From an uncultured Lysobacter sp. (lineage in GTDB: Bacteria > Pseudomonadota > Gammaproteobacteria > Xanthomonadales > Xanthomonadaceae): a DNA stretch of 5,795 nucleotides. The notes below the pieces were generated by a model. It searched no databases. It was not told the origin of the DNA and saw only the letters and a program-made list of their open reading frames with translations. Shown in pieces: positions 1 to 5,795 of the stretch (the first letter of the stretch is position 1; each line of letters opens with the position of its first letter). Both the position numbers and the translations under genes were made by a program. The stretch is taken from positions 1 through 5,795 of the forward strand of contig CALTXS010000070.1 of the NCBI GenBank assembly GCA_943913335.1, read 5' to 3'.

Positions 1-119
1 TCTGGCGTTTGCCCGCCGCACCGTGGACCGCATGGCTGACACCGATGATCGGCTGTGACCTGTGGACCATTCTGTTTATCGCGATCGACTCGCTGCGTTT
101 ACGCGGCTGGGGCCGATGA
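1..119 (+). CDS. mreD: MreD C-terminal end (partial, rod-shape determining membrane protein)
   Basis: The open frame that starts at base 3 runs 38 codons to a TGA at 117-119; its 5' part lies outside the window. The peptide is Trp- and Leu-rich and hydrophobic (WLTPMIG, then LWTILFIAIDSLRLR), closing with a basic RLRGWGR tail. A last membrane helix followed by an Arg-rich end is typical of MreD, an inner-membrane component of the MreBCD elongation scaffold. The stop lies one base before the GTG of mrdA, as expected in an mreBCD-mrdA-mrdB operon. The identification rests on hydrophobic character and position, since only the end is visible. Another frame across the same bases begins with a GTG at 55 and joins mrdA, but it encodes an unconvincing N-terminus. 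Confidence 0.72.
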   Translation, partial: WRLPAAPWTAWLTPMIGCDLWTILFIAIDSLRLRGWGR

Positions 120-120
120 C

Positions 121-2160
121 GTGGCCGACCTCAAACGGCTACTGACCGGCAACGGTCGCCGTCACGTCAAAAGTACGACACGCGAAGGCGAACTGTTCCG
201 CGAACGCACCCTCATTGCGATGGGCGTCGTGGTGCTGCTCACCGTGTTTCTGGCGTTGTGGTATTTCCGCCTGCAGGTGCTCAATTACAGCCACTATCAG
301 ACGCAATCCACGCAGAACAGCATTCGACCCAAGCCGGTCGTGCCGGGTCGCGGCCTGATCCTGGATCGCAACGGCGTGATCCTGGCGCAGAACCTGCCGG
401 CTTTCAGGCTCGATGTGACGCCGTTTCGTGCCGGCCCGCCGGACCAATGGTTGCCCGCCCTGCGTGCACGCGTCGCACTGACCGACGAAGAGGTTGAGAA
501 CTACCGCAAAGCCATCAAAGGTAGTCGCGGCTTCAAGATCGTCACGCTGAAAGAGCGCCTGACCGAAGATGAAATCGCACGCATGTCGTCGGACCGTTGG
601 CGCTTTCCGGGCATGGAGCTGACGCCGTACATGCAGCGCTATTACCCGTACGGCAATTTGTTTGCGCATGTCATCGGCTATGTGGGTCGCATTGACGAAA
701 AGGATAAAGAGAAACTCGGCAGCGAGAATTCCGCACTGAGTCATATCGGCAAAGCAGGGCTCGAGCGCTATTACGAGGATCTGCTGCGCGGCAAGATCGG
801 CTACGACAAGATCGAAACCAATGTCGATGGCCGTCCGATCCGCAGCCTCGGCCGCGTGCCTGCACAACCCGGTGTCGACTTGCGCCTCAGCATTGATATC
901 AATCTGCAGCAGGCCATGGTCAACGCGTTCGGTGATCACGATGGCTCGGCCGTCGCCATGGATCCCCGCACCGGTGAGATTCTGGCAATGGTATCGCTGC
1001 CGGCCTACAACCCGAACCTGTTCGTCAATGGCATTCCCGGCTTGCTGTATCGCGAGCTGATGGACAATCCTTCGCGCCCGATGTTTAACCGCAACGTGCT
1101 GGGCGGTGGTCCGCCGGGTTCGACCATCAAACCGCTGGTGGCACTGGCCGGACTCGAAAGCGGCCAAATTGACCTGAATTACCGCGTGTTTTCGACGGGT
1201 GAGTTTTTTATCCCCGGCCAACGACGTGGCTATCGCGATGCGCATCGTGGCTCGGGTTGGACGGATATCAAGAAATCGATCTGGGATTCGGTCAATTTCT
1301 TCTATTACAAACTCGCCTATGACATGGGCATTGAAAAGCTCGATCGCTACATGCAGGAGTATGGCTTCGGTCAGGCTACGGGCGTGGACTTGAGCGGCGA
1401 GAACAAGGGTGTCGTGCCATCGCCTGCGTACAAGATGAAGCGCAGCAAAGAGCGCTGGTATCCCGGTGAAACCGTGATTTCCGGTATCGGTCAAGGTTAC
1501 TGGGTGGCCACGATGCTGCAGTTGGTGCAGGGCATTGGTGCCATCGCCAACGACGGCGAGATGCATCGTCCGCATCTGGTGTGGCAAGTGCGCGCCGGCT
1601 ATCAGAAGCCATGGGTCAGCGTTGCATCGCCGGCAAAGAAGCGGATTAGTTCCAACAAGGCATTCCTTGATGTGATCAAGGACGGTATGCATCTGACGAT
1701 GGTGGTCGGCACCGGTGCCAGCTTGGCGCGTGGCGCGCCGTACAGCATGGCGGGCAAGACCGGTACCGCGCAAAAGGTGTCGCGTAAGGGTTCGGCTTCG
1801 ATGAATCCGCATTCGCTGCCACTGCACCTGCGCCATCAGGCATTGTTTGTCGGCTTTGCGCCCGTCGAAGACCCGCAGATCGTGATTGCAGTGAATGTTG
1901 AACATGGTGGCTACGGCGCAAGTACGGCCGGCCCGATTGCGCGCAAGGTGTTTGATGCGTGGCTACTGCAGCGTCCGGCCGATCCGGCGCCGCGCCTGGA
2001 GCCCGCTCCCGATGAGATCATGGCGGCGGAGCTGGAACGCCTGGCACAATCCAAGCAACCCGCGCCTGTTACTACGGAGCCGGCTAAATCGACCGAGCCA
2101 ACCAAGTCAACCAAGCAAGCCGCCGCCGCGGCGGCTAAACCGGAGGAACCGAAGCAATGA
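121..2160 (+). CDS. mrdA: Penicillin-binding protein 2, elongasome transpeptidase
   Basis: This is the D,D-transpeptidase that cross-links new peptidoglycan during lateral wall growth, partnered with RodA. The 679-residue protein has a short cytoplasmic N-terminus, one membrane anchor at about residues 30-50, and a pedestal domain opening with PGRGLILDRNGVILA. A transpeptidase domain then carries all three active-site motifs: STIK (nucleophile Ser334, Lys337), SVN (390-392) and KTGTAQ (from Lys546). Their spacing matches E. coli PBP2 (Ser330 nucleophile). I chose the GTG at 121, giving MADLKRLLTG, because mreD occupies the upstream bases in another frame and ends at 119. A weak TGGGG sits 8 bases before this GTG. 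The in-frame GTG at 55 would add 22 residues with no family likeness. The protein is longer than the E. coli one (633 aa), largely through a low-complexity tail of about 60 residues from 619. It belongs to this class B PBP subfamily rather than FtsI because RodA follows directly. Confidence 0.96.
   Translation: MADLKRLLTGNGRRHVKSTTREGELFRERTLIAMGVVVLLTVFLALWYFRLQVLNYSHYQTQSTQNSIRPKPVVPGRGLILDRNGVILAQNLPAFRLDVTPFRAGPPDQWLPALRARVALTDEEVENYRKAIKGSRGFKIVTLKERLTEDEIARMSSDRWRFPGMELTPYMQRYYPYGNLFAHVIGYVGRIDEKDKEKLGSENSALSHIGKAGLERYYEDLLRGKIGYDKIETNVDGRPIRSLGRVPAQPGVDLRLSIDINLQQAMVNAFGDHDGSAVAMDPRTGEILAMVSLPAYNPNLFVNGIPGLLYRELMDNPSRPMFNRNVLGGGPPGSTIKPLVALAGLESGQIDLNYRVFSTGEFFIPGQRRGYRDAHRGSGWTDIKKSIWDSVNFFYYKLAYDMGIEKLDRYMQEYGFGQATGVDLSGENKGVVPSPAYKMKRSKERWYPGETVISGIGQGYWVATMLQLVQGIGAIANDGEMHRPHLVWQVRAGYQKPWVSVASPAKKRISSNKAFLDVIKDGMHLTMVVGTGASLARGAPYSMAGKTGTAQKVSRKGSASMNPHSLPLHLRHQALFVGFAPVEDPQIVIAVNVEHGGYGASTAGPIARKVFDAWLLQRPADPAPRLEPAPDEIMAAELERLAQSKQPAPVTTEPAKSTEPTKSTKQAAAAAAKPEEPKQ
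2142..2148 (+). promoter_or_regulatory. Strong Shine-Dalgarno for rodA inside mrdA
   Basis: GGAGGAA ends 8 bases before the rodA ATG at 2157 and lies within the last codons of mrdA. Together with the ATGA stop/start overlap it fixes the rodA start and suggests translational coupling, so that PBP2 and RodA are made in related amounts. Confidence 0.8.
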
Positions 2161-3257
2161 GCCTGTTCCGCTGGTTCTTGGGGTTGACGCGACACCTGCT
2201 GCGTAGCCTCGATCCGATTCTGCTCGGTGCCTTGGTGTGTCTGATGGGTGTCGGCCTGGTGACGCAATACGGTGCCGGCGACGGCACCATGCGACCGGTT
2301 GTGGCACAAGGTGCACGCTACGTGATCGGCTTTGCGGTGATGTGGCTGCTGTCGCGCGCGCAACCCGCGCAACTGCGCAACGCCTCGCCGTATGTGTATC
2401 TGTTCTCGCTGCTGCCACTGATGCTGGTGCTGCTGATCGGGCAGGGCAGGCACGGCAACTTGTGGATCAACTTGGGCGTGTTTTATTTCCAGCCCTCGGA
2501 ACTGCTGAAAATCACCTTGCCGATGGCCGTGGCGTGGTACGTCAACGAACAGTCGCTGCCGCCACGCTTGCGGACGATTCTGACCAGCGGCGTGATCATC
2601 GGCATTCCGGTGCTGCTGATTCTGAAACAGCCGGACTTCGGTACCGCGATGCTGGTGGGCATTAGTGGTGCCTTCGTGCTGTATTTGGCGGGATTGAGCT
2701 GGTGGTGGTTTGTGGGTGCGGCGGGAGCGGTGGCCTCGATTGCGCCGCTTGCGTGGTTCTTCTTACTGCGGCCGTATCAAAAGGATCGCGTGCTGACCTT
2801 CCTCAATCCGGAGAACGATCCGCAGGGCGCAGGCTGGAACATCATTCAATCCAAGATTGCGATCGGCTCCGGTGGGTTCTTCGGCAAGGGTTTGGGGCAG
2901 GGTACGCAATCGCATCTCAACTACATCCCTGAGCACACCACGGACTTTGCGTTCTCGGTGTTCTCCGAGGAGTGGGGATGGATCGGCGTGGTCGTCGTGT
3001 TCGCGCTGTATGCGGTGGTCGTGTTGCGTTGCCTATGGATTGCAATGCAGTCCAAGGATGGCTGGGGTCGATTAGTGGCCGGCGCATTGGGGTTGGCGTT
3101 TGGCGTGTACGTCATCGTCAACGGCGGCATGATCTCGAACCTGCTACCGGTGGTCGGCGTGCCGATGCCGCTGCTCAGCTACGGCGGCACCTCGGCGGTG
3201 TCGCTGCTGACCGGTATGGGTCTGGTGATGGCGGTGCGCTCCGGCGCCAAGCGGTAA
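2157..3257 (+). CDS. mrdB: RodA, SEDS-family peptidoglycan glycosyltransferase
   Basis: RodA (MrdB) is the inner-membrane polymerase that joins lipid II disaccharides into glycan strands for cell elongation, in complex with PBP2. The 366-residue protein, close to the usual length of about 370, is almost wholly hydrophobic with roughly ten membrane segments. SEDS landmarks are visible in order: WINLG...FQPSELLK (103-118), KQPDFGTA (from 157), DRVLTFLNPENDPQGAGWN in the large periplasmic loop, HTTDFAFSVFSEEWG with the putative catalytic Asp263 (equivalent to E. coli Asp262), and GVPMPLLSYGGTSA (from 334). The start overlaps the mrdA stop by 4 bases. FtsW is the other family member with this fold, but the neighbour is an elongasome PBP2, so RodA is the assignment. 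Nothing in the sequence looks broken. Confidence 0.96.
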   Translation: MSLFRWFLGLTRHLLRSLDPILLGALVCLMGVGLVTQYGAGDGTMRPVVAQGARYVIGFAVMWLLSRAQPAQLRNASPYVYLFSLLPLMLVLLIGQGRHGNLWINLGVFYFQPSELLKITLPMAVAWYVNEQSLPPRLRTILTSGVIIGIPVLLILKQPDFGTAMLVGISGAFVLYLAGLSWWWFVGAAGAVASIAPLAWFFLLRPYQKDRVLTFLNPENDPQGAGWNIIQSKIAIGSGGFFGKGLGQGTQSHLNYIPEHTTDFAFSVFSEEWGWIGVVVVFALYAVVVLRCLWIAMQSKDGWGRLVAGALGLAFGVYVIVNGGMISNLLPVVGVPMPLLSYGGTSAVSLLTGMGLVMAVRSGAKR

Positions 3258-3305
3258 ATCTGACGATGCGCCGTGTCTGCGCGCCTTAACAGTTTCCTTA
3301 CATAA

Positions 3306-3325
3306 TCCGCCACGAAAAGGGCGGA
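3306..3325 (+). promoter_or_regulatory. Hairpin in the rodA-mltB gap covering a ribosome-binding site
   Basis: TCCGCC (3306-3311) and GGCGGA (3320-3325) are perfect inverted repeats that form a 6-bp stem around the 8-base loop ACGAAAAG. The right arm is the purine-rich stretch 6 bases before the ATG of the mini-ORF at 3332, so folding would hide that site. There is no T-run after it, so it does not look like an intrinsic terminator. The repeat is seen directly; a regulatory role is inference. Confidence 0.4.
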
Positions 3326-3331
3326 AATTCA

Positions 3332-3361
3332 ATGGCTTACATGATATTCTCAATGTCATGA
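3332..3361 (+). CDS. Possible 9-residue leader peptide coupled to mltB
   Basis: ATG at 3332 opens a 9-codon frame encoding MAYMIFSMS. It ends with TGA at 3359-3361, which overlaps the mltB ATG at 3358 as ATGA. A purine-rich GGGCGGA lies 6 bases upstream, whereas no good Shine-Dalgarno lies directly before mltB itself (the preceding bases are pyrimidine/AT-rich). This arrangement would let ribosomes that finish the mini-ORF restart on mltB. It may also be chance, because such short frames are common. No known peptide is recognised. Confidence 0.35.
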   Translation: MAYMIFSMS

Positions 3362-4509
3362 CGAAGAAGACCCTGCTCCAGATCTCCGCCGTCGGTGGTG
3401 CCGCGCTCCTGTTGAGCGCCTGCGCCTCGATCTATTCCAACGAACTGCAGGGCGAAAAAGCCCCCGATGCAGCGGCGACCACCCCGCCGACGAACGCGGC
3501 CACCGCGCCGACGGCTGACAACGGTCTGCCCAAGCCCAAGACCAATCCGCTGCCCGATCCGCTGCCGCCGATGGCACTGGCCGAAGCCAAAGAGGACTTC
3601 GTCAAACGCACGAGTGCCAAGTTCGGCATTGATCCCAATTCGATTCGCACGGTACTGAATCAGGCCACCAAACTCGACAGCGTGATCGCGCTGATGTCCA
3701 AGCCGGCCGAAACCAGCAAGACCTGGGCGCAATACCGTCCGATCTTTATCACCGATGCGCGCATTAGCGGCGGCCGTAAATTCATCGCCGAGAATCGGGC
3801 CGATCTGGAAAAGGTCGAATCCGTTTACGGTGTGCCCAAAGAAATCATCGTGGCGATCATGGGCGTCGAGACGGGTTGGGGCGCCAACATGGGTAAGACC
3901 AATGTCGTCAATGCCCTTTACACGCTGGGCTTTTTTTATCCGCGCAGTGGCGATCCGACCAAGGCCGATCGTGAAGCACGCCGCGAGGCCTTCTTTCGCA
4001 ATGAGCTGATGGAACTGTTTGCCATGGGCAAGCGCGAGCGCTTGGACATCACCACGCTGCAAGGTTCGTATGCCGGTGCGATGGGCTACGGTCAGTTCAT
4101 GCCGTCGAGCTACATGGAACTCGCAGTGGATGGCGATGGTGACGGTCGCGCCGATCTCTTCCGCAGTAAGAAAGATGCGTTTGCATCCATCGCAAATTAT
4201 TTTGTGCGACGTGGCGGATGGGTGCGTGGCGGCACCGTGACCTTAAAGGCAACTAAAGATGCAGCGGCTGCCGATCTCACGCCCGAATCGCTCGATCCGA
4301 TCTATACCGTGCAGCAGCTGGCGGACAAGGGTTTCCGTCCGATGATTCCGGTGACTGCAAGTGCCAAGGCCAACGTGTTCCGTCTCGATGGCGTAAGTGG
4401 TCCTGAGTACTGGTACAGCTTCCAGAATTTCTATGCGATCACGCGTTACAACATCTCCAAGCATTACGGCATGGCGGTGTATGACTTGGCTCGTGAACTT
4501 TCCAAGTAG
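3358..4509 (+). CDS. mltB: Membrane-bound lytic murein transglycosylase B (GH103)
   Basis: MltB cleaves the MurNAc-GlcNAc bond of peptidoglycan with formation of 1,6-anhydroMurNAc, from the inner face of the outer membrane. The 383-residue protein starts with a lipoprotein signal peptide ending LSAC, with lipidated Cys22 followed by Ala-Ser, which favours outer-membrane sorting. A Pro/Ala/Thr-rich linker runs to about residue 65. The catalytic domain contains YGVPKEIIVAIMGVETGWG with catalytic Glu171 (equivalent to Glu162 of E. coli MltB), SYAGAMGYGQFMPSSY, SIANYFVRRGGW and the C-terminal YWYSFQNFYAITRYN. A DGDGDGRAD loop (258-266) aligns with the calcium-binding EF-hand of Slt35. The ATG at 3358 is the only usable start in this frame after rodA. 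The catalytic-domain match to E. coli MltB is strong throughout, with an insert around the segment RSGDPTKADREA. Confidence 0.95.
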   Translation: MTKKTLLQISAVGGAALLLSACASIYSNELQGEKAPDAAATTPPTNAATAPTADNGLPKPKTNPLPDPLPPMALAEAKEDFVKRTSAKFGIDPNSIRTVLNQATKLDSVIALMSKPAETSKTWAQYRPIFITDARISGGRKFIAENRADLEKVESVYGVPKEIIVAIMGVETGWGANMGKTNVVNALYTLGFFYPRSGDPTKADREARREAFFRNELMELFAMGKRERLDITTLQGSYAGAMGYGQFMPSSYMELAVDGDGDGRADLFRSKKDAFASIANYFVRRGGWVRGGTVTLKATKDAAAADLTPESLDPIYTVQQLADKGFRPMIPVTASAKANVFRLDGVSGPEYWYSFQNFYAITRYNISKHYGMAVYDLARELSK

Positions 4510-4539
4510 TAATTGGAAAACCGAATGGGACATAGATAT

Positions 4540-5271
4540 ATGCGCACACTCAAACTTGGTTCCCTTTCGTTGTTGGCGATGGCGCTGGCAGCGTGCCAGA
4601 CCACCACGCCACTGCAGACTGCAACGAGCACGTCGCCGGATCCTTCTGCGATTCTTAGCGGTGAGCAGGTGGCGATGCCTTCGACAATGAACTCGGCACC
4701 GAAACCGGTCTCGCCGTATGCACCTGCGCAGGAAGATCTGAGCACGCGTGGTGATTATGTTGCGGGCGGTTTGTACAAGCCGGGTGTGAATGACAGCATC
4801 AAGGGCGTGACGGTCAATGCGGATCTGATTCCCGAACCCGATGTGATTGCATTGCCGCTGTCGCGTTACGGCAACAAGCCGGTTTATAGCGTGCTGGGCA
4901 AGAACTACAACGTGCTCGCCGACACGCGCGGCTATCGCGAGGAGGGCACGGCCTCGTATTACGGCAAAAAATTCCATGGTCGCAGAACGTCGGCACAGGA
5001 GGTGTACGACATGTACGCGTTCAGCGCGGCGCACAAGACCTTGCCGATCCCGAGCTTTGCGCGCGTCACCAATCTCGACAATGGCAAGTCGGTCGTCGTT
5101 CGCGTCAACGATCGGGGTCCCTTTCACGAAGGCCGGGTCATCGATTTGAGTTTGGCCGCCGCCACCAAGATCGGCATTGTCGCCAGGGGCACGGGTCGCG
5201 TTCGCGTCGAGGCTCTGCAGCCCGATGGCTCGGCTGCGACGCAAGCTGTCGCGATGCCGGCCGACACATGA
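4540..5271 (+). CDS. rlpA: RlpA, lipoprotein and double-psi beta-barrel part (first half of a split rlpA)
   Basis: RlpA is an outer-membrane lipoprotein lytic transglycosylase, shown in Pseudomonas to cut glycan strands lacking stem peptides and help daughter-cell separation. This 243-residue piece has a signal peptide ending LAAC (lipidated Cys19), a linker of about 110 residues, and a double-psi beta-barrel domain at about 135-212. Family hallmarks are EGTASYYGKKFHGRRT (Glu135, His146), AAHKTLPIPSFARVTN and VNDRGPFHEGRVIDLS (Asp191). I prefer the ATG at 4540, giving MRTLKLGSLSLL, a normal lipoprotein signal with GGGA 9 bases upstream. ATG 4525 and TTG 4513 are in frame and would lengthen the charged N-terminus. 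The frame stops soon after the barrel, before the SPOR domain that RlpA usually carries. That domain continues in the next frame from 5268. The product may still be an active barrel lipoprotein without septal targeting. Confidence 0.88.
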   Translation: MRTLKLGSLSLLAMALAACQTTTPLQTATSTSPDPSAILSGEQVAMPSTMNSAPKPVSPYAPAQEDLSTRGDYVAGGLYKPGVNDSIKGVTVNADLIPEPDVIALPLSRYGNKPVYSVLGKNYNVLADTRGYREEGTASYYGKKFHGRRTSAQEVYDMYAFSAAHKTLPIPSFARVTNLDNGKSVVVRVNDRGPFHEGRVIDLSLAAATKIGIVARGTGRVRVEALQPDGSAATQAVAMPADT

Positions 5272-5277
5272 CGGCCG
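5258..5277 (+). repeat. CGGCCG repeat pair flanking the rlpA frame break
   Basis: CGGCCG occurs at 5258-5263 and again at 5272-5277, separated by ACACATGA. Because the hexamer is its own reverse complement, the pair is both a direct and an inverted repeat. As RNA it could form a GC-only 6-bp stem with the overlapping stop/start ATGA in the loop. As DNA it is a possible site for a small replication error. The repeat is plain in the sequence; either consequence is inference. Confidence 0.45.
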
Positions 5278-5675
5278 CCGAGTTCGAGACTTGGTTGAAG
5301 TCGCGCAACATCACGATTGCCACCGGCGCTCCGCGTCCGGTGACGGCACCGCCGATCCCGGCTACCGCCGCTTCGGTGGTCGCACAGGCCGTGACGGCCG
5401 AGACCACAGTTGCCGCGACCGCCGCGGACCTCAAACCCGGCCCGGGCGAGATCGTGCTGCAAGTGGCCAGTTTCGCGAGCCCGAACAACGCCAACGACGC
5501 CATGACCCGCCTGCTGACGGCAGGCATCAACGGGGCCCGCGTGATCGAAGGCACCTCGGCCGCCGGCGCCCGCATCTGGCGCCTGCGGGTGGGGCCCGTG
5601 GCCCAGAACGAATCGCCGCGCGTGATCGAACGCATTGCTGCGCTGGGGCTCGGTCGTCCAGTGCGGGTGCTGTAA
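5268..5675 (+). CDS. rlpA: SPOR-domain part of split rlpA
   Basis: This 135-residue frame starts at an ATG overlapping the stop of the barrel part as ATGA. Residues 1-20 (TAAEFETWLKSRNITIATG) are polar, residues 21-60 form an Ala/Pro/Thr/Val-rich linker, and 61-135 look like a SPOR domain: EIVLQVASFASPNNANDA, then a variable middle, then IWRLRVGP and a closing RPVRVL. SPOR domains bind peptidoglycan lacking stem peptides at division sites, so the domain must reach the periplasm. The frame encodes no signal peptide or membrane segment and has no clear Shine-Dalgarno. It therefore makes best sense as the C-terminal end of RlpA, displaced by a -1 type frame change. Third codon positions are strongly G/C, so the frame has coding character and is not obviously decaying. 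It could be real gene fission, a programmed frameshift, a mutation or a sequence error. Confidence 0.75.
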   Translation: MTAAEFETWLKSRNITIATGAPRPVTAPPIPATAASVVAQAVTAETTVAATAADLKPGPGEIVLQVASFASPNNANDAMTRLLTAGINGARVIEGTSAAGARIWRLRVGPVAQNESPRVIERIAALGLGRPVRVL

Positions 5676-5749
5676 AAGCCGCAGATCAGGGCCGCGTCAA
5701 TGCGTCCGCAACGCGTGCCATACGCAGGTCCTGACTTGAACGCGCCATT

Positions 5750-5766
5750 TCCTCTAAACTAGAGGA
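5750..5766. repeat. Perfect 7-bp inverted repeat downstream of rlpA
   Basis: TCCTCTA (5750-5756), spacer AAC, then TAGAGGA (5760-5766) form a perfect dyad. It is followed by TTCACC and not a T-run, so it is a poor intrinsic terminator. It may be an operator near a promoter for the following gene, or a short hairpin. The rest of 5676-5795 holds no gene I can support. Confidence 0.45.
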
Positions 5767-5795
5767 TTCACCCCGCAAAACAGCCTGTTTCTCCG

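Noticed and set aside
139..1905. A 588-codon open frame on the minus strand opposite mrdA
   Set aside because: It lies wholly antisense to a PBP2 gene with all catalytic motifs. Its His/Arg/Gln-rich translation shows no domain or membrane pattern and is what G+C-rich codon usage yields on the opposite strand.
3286..3306. TTAACA and CATAAT as a promoter for mltB
   Set aside because: The two boxes are only 9 bases apart, too close for a sigma-70 promoter, and no good -35 box lies about 17 bases before CATAAT. A promoter here remains possible but is not shown.
3931..3937. Run of seven T as a terminator or slippery site within mltB
   Set aside because: There is no stem before it, and it encodes the conserved Phe-Phe-Tyr-Pro segment of MltB in an intact frame. 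It is only a homopolymer to keep in mind for sequencing errors.
3337..4062. A 241-codon minus-strand open frame inside mltB
   Set aside because: It overlaps the signal peptide and catalytic region of mltB, has Gly/Arg-rich low-complexity content and shows no recognisable motif.
4243..5244. A 333-codon minus-strand open frame across mltB and rlpA
   Set aside because: It spans the boundary of two well-supported genes, is Arg/His-rich and resembles no family. It is a shadow frame.
5177..5734. A 185-codon plus-strand frame overlapping the SPOR frame
   Set aside because: The translation is Arg/Gly/Asp-rich with no domain. The overlapping frame from 5268 carries a clear SPOR pattern.
5676..5749. 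Terminator after the SPOR frame
   Set aside because: Only a weak GCGT/ACGC stem is visible, and no T-run follows it.

Overview
This window reads as a chromosomal cell-wall / cell-shape gene cluster from a Gram-negative bacterium. The order is mreD (tail) - mrdA - mrdB/rodA - mltB - rlpA, all on the + strand. The outer-membrane lipoprotein signals, the gammaproteobacterial style of MltB (GH103) and the linkage of mltB and rlpA directly behind mreD-mrdA-rodA suggest a gammaproteobacterium. From memory of that gene order, I favour the Xanthomonadales/Lysobacter-Rhodanobacter side. The moderately high G+C codon usage fits, but the exact genus cannot be read from the window.

Layout. Bases 1-119 hold the last 38 codons of a membrane protein with the character of MreD. 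One base later (121) a GTG opens mrdA, the elongasome transpeptidase PBP2. Its stop overlaps the ATG of rodA (ATGA at 2157-2160), and a strong Shine-Dalgarno for rodA lies inside the mrdA tail. After rodA comes a 100-base gap (3258-3357) with a small perfect hairpin and a 9-codon mini-ORF whose stop overlaps the start of mltB, a lytic transglycosylase lipoprotein. Thirty bases after mltB comes rlpA. RlpA is normally one protein, with a lipoprotein signal, a double-psi beta-barrel and a SPOR domain. Here it is cut in two reading frames at 5268-5271. The SPOR half has no export signal of its own, so the locus is either frameshifted or read by an unusual mechanism. The last 120 bases hold no gene I can support. 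They contain a perfect 7-bp inverted repeat at 5750-5766 and possibly a weak promoter for the next gene.

How the genes work together. MreD belongs to the MreBCD scaffold. RodA polymerises glycan strands from lipid II and PBP2 cross-links them, the core pair of the rod-elongation machine. MltB and RlpA are outer-membrane-anchored lytic transglycosylases that cut glycan strands during growth and daughter-cell separation. The cluster therefore joins synthesis and cutting of peptidoglycan in one transcription direction.

I see no mobile element, CRISPR array, tRNA, rRNA or defence system. This is mostly a conserved housekeeping region. The points worth a second look are the split rlpA and the structured leader/mini-ORF before mltB.
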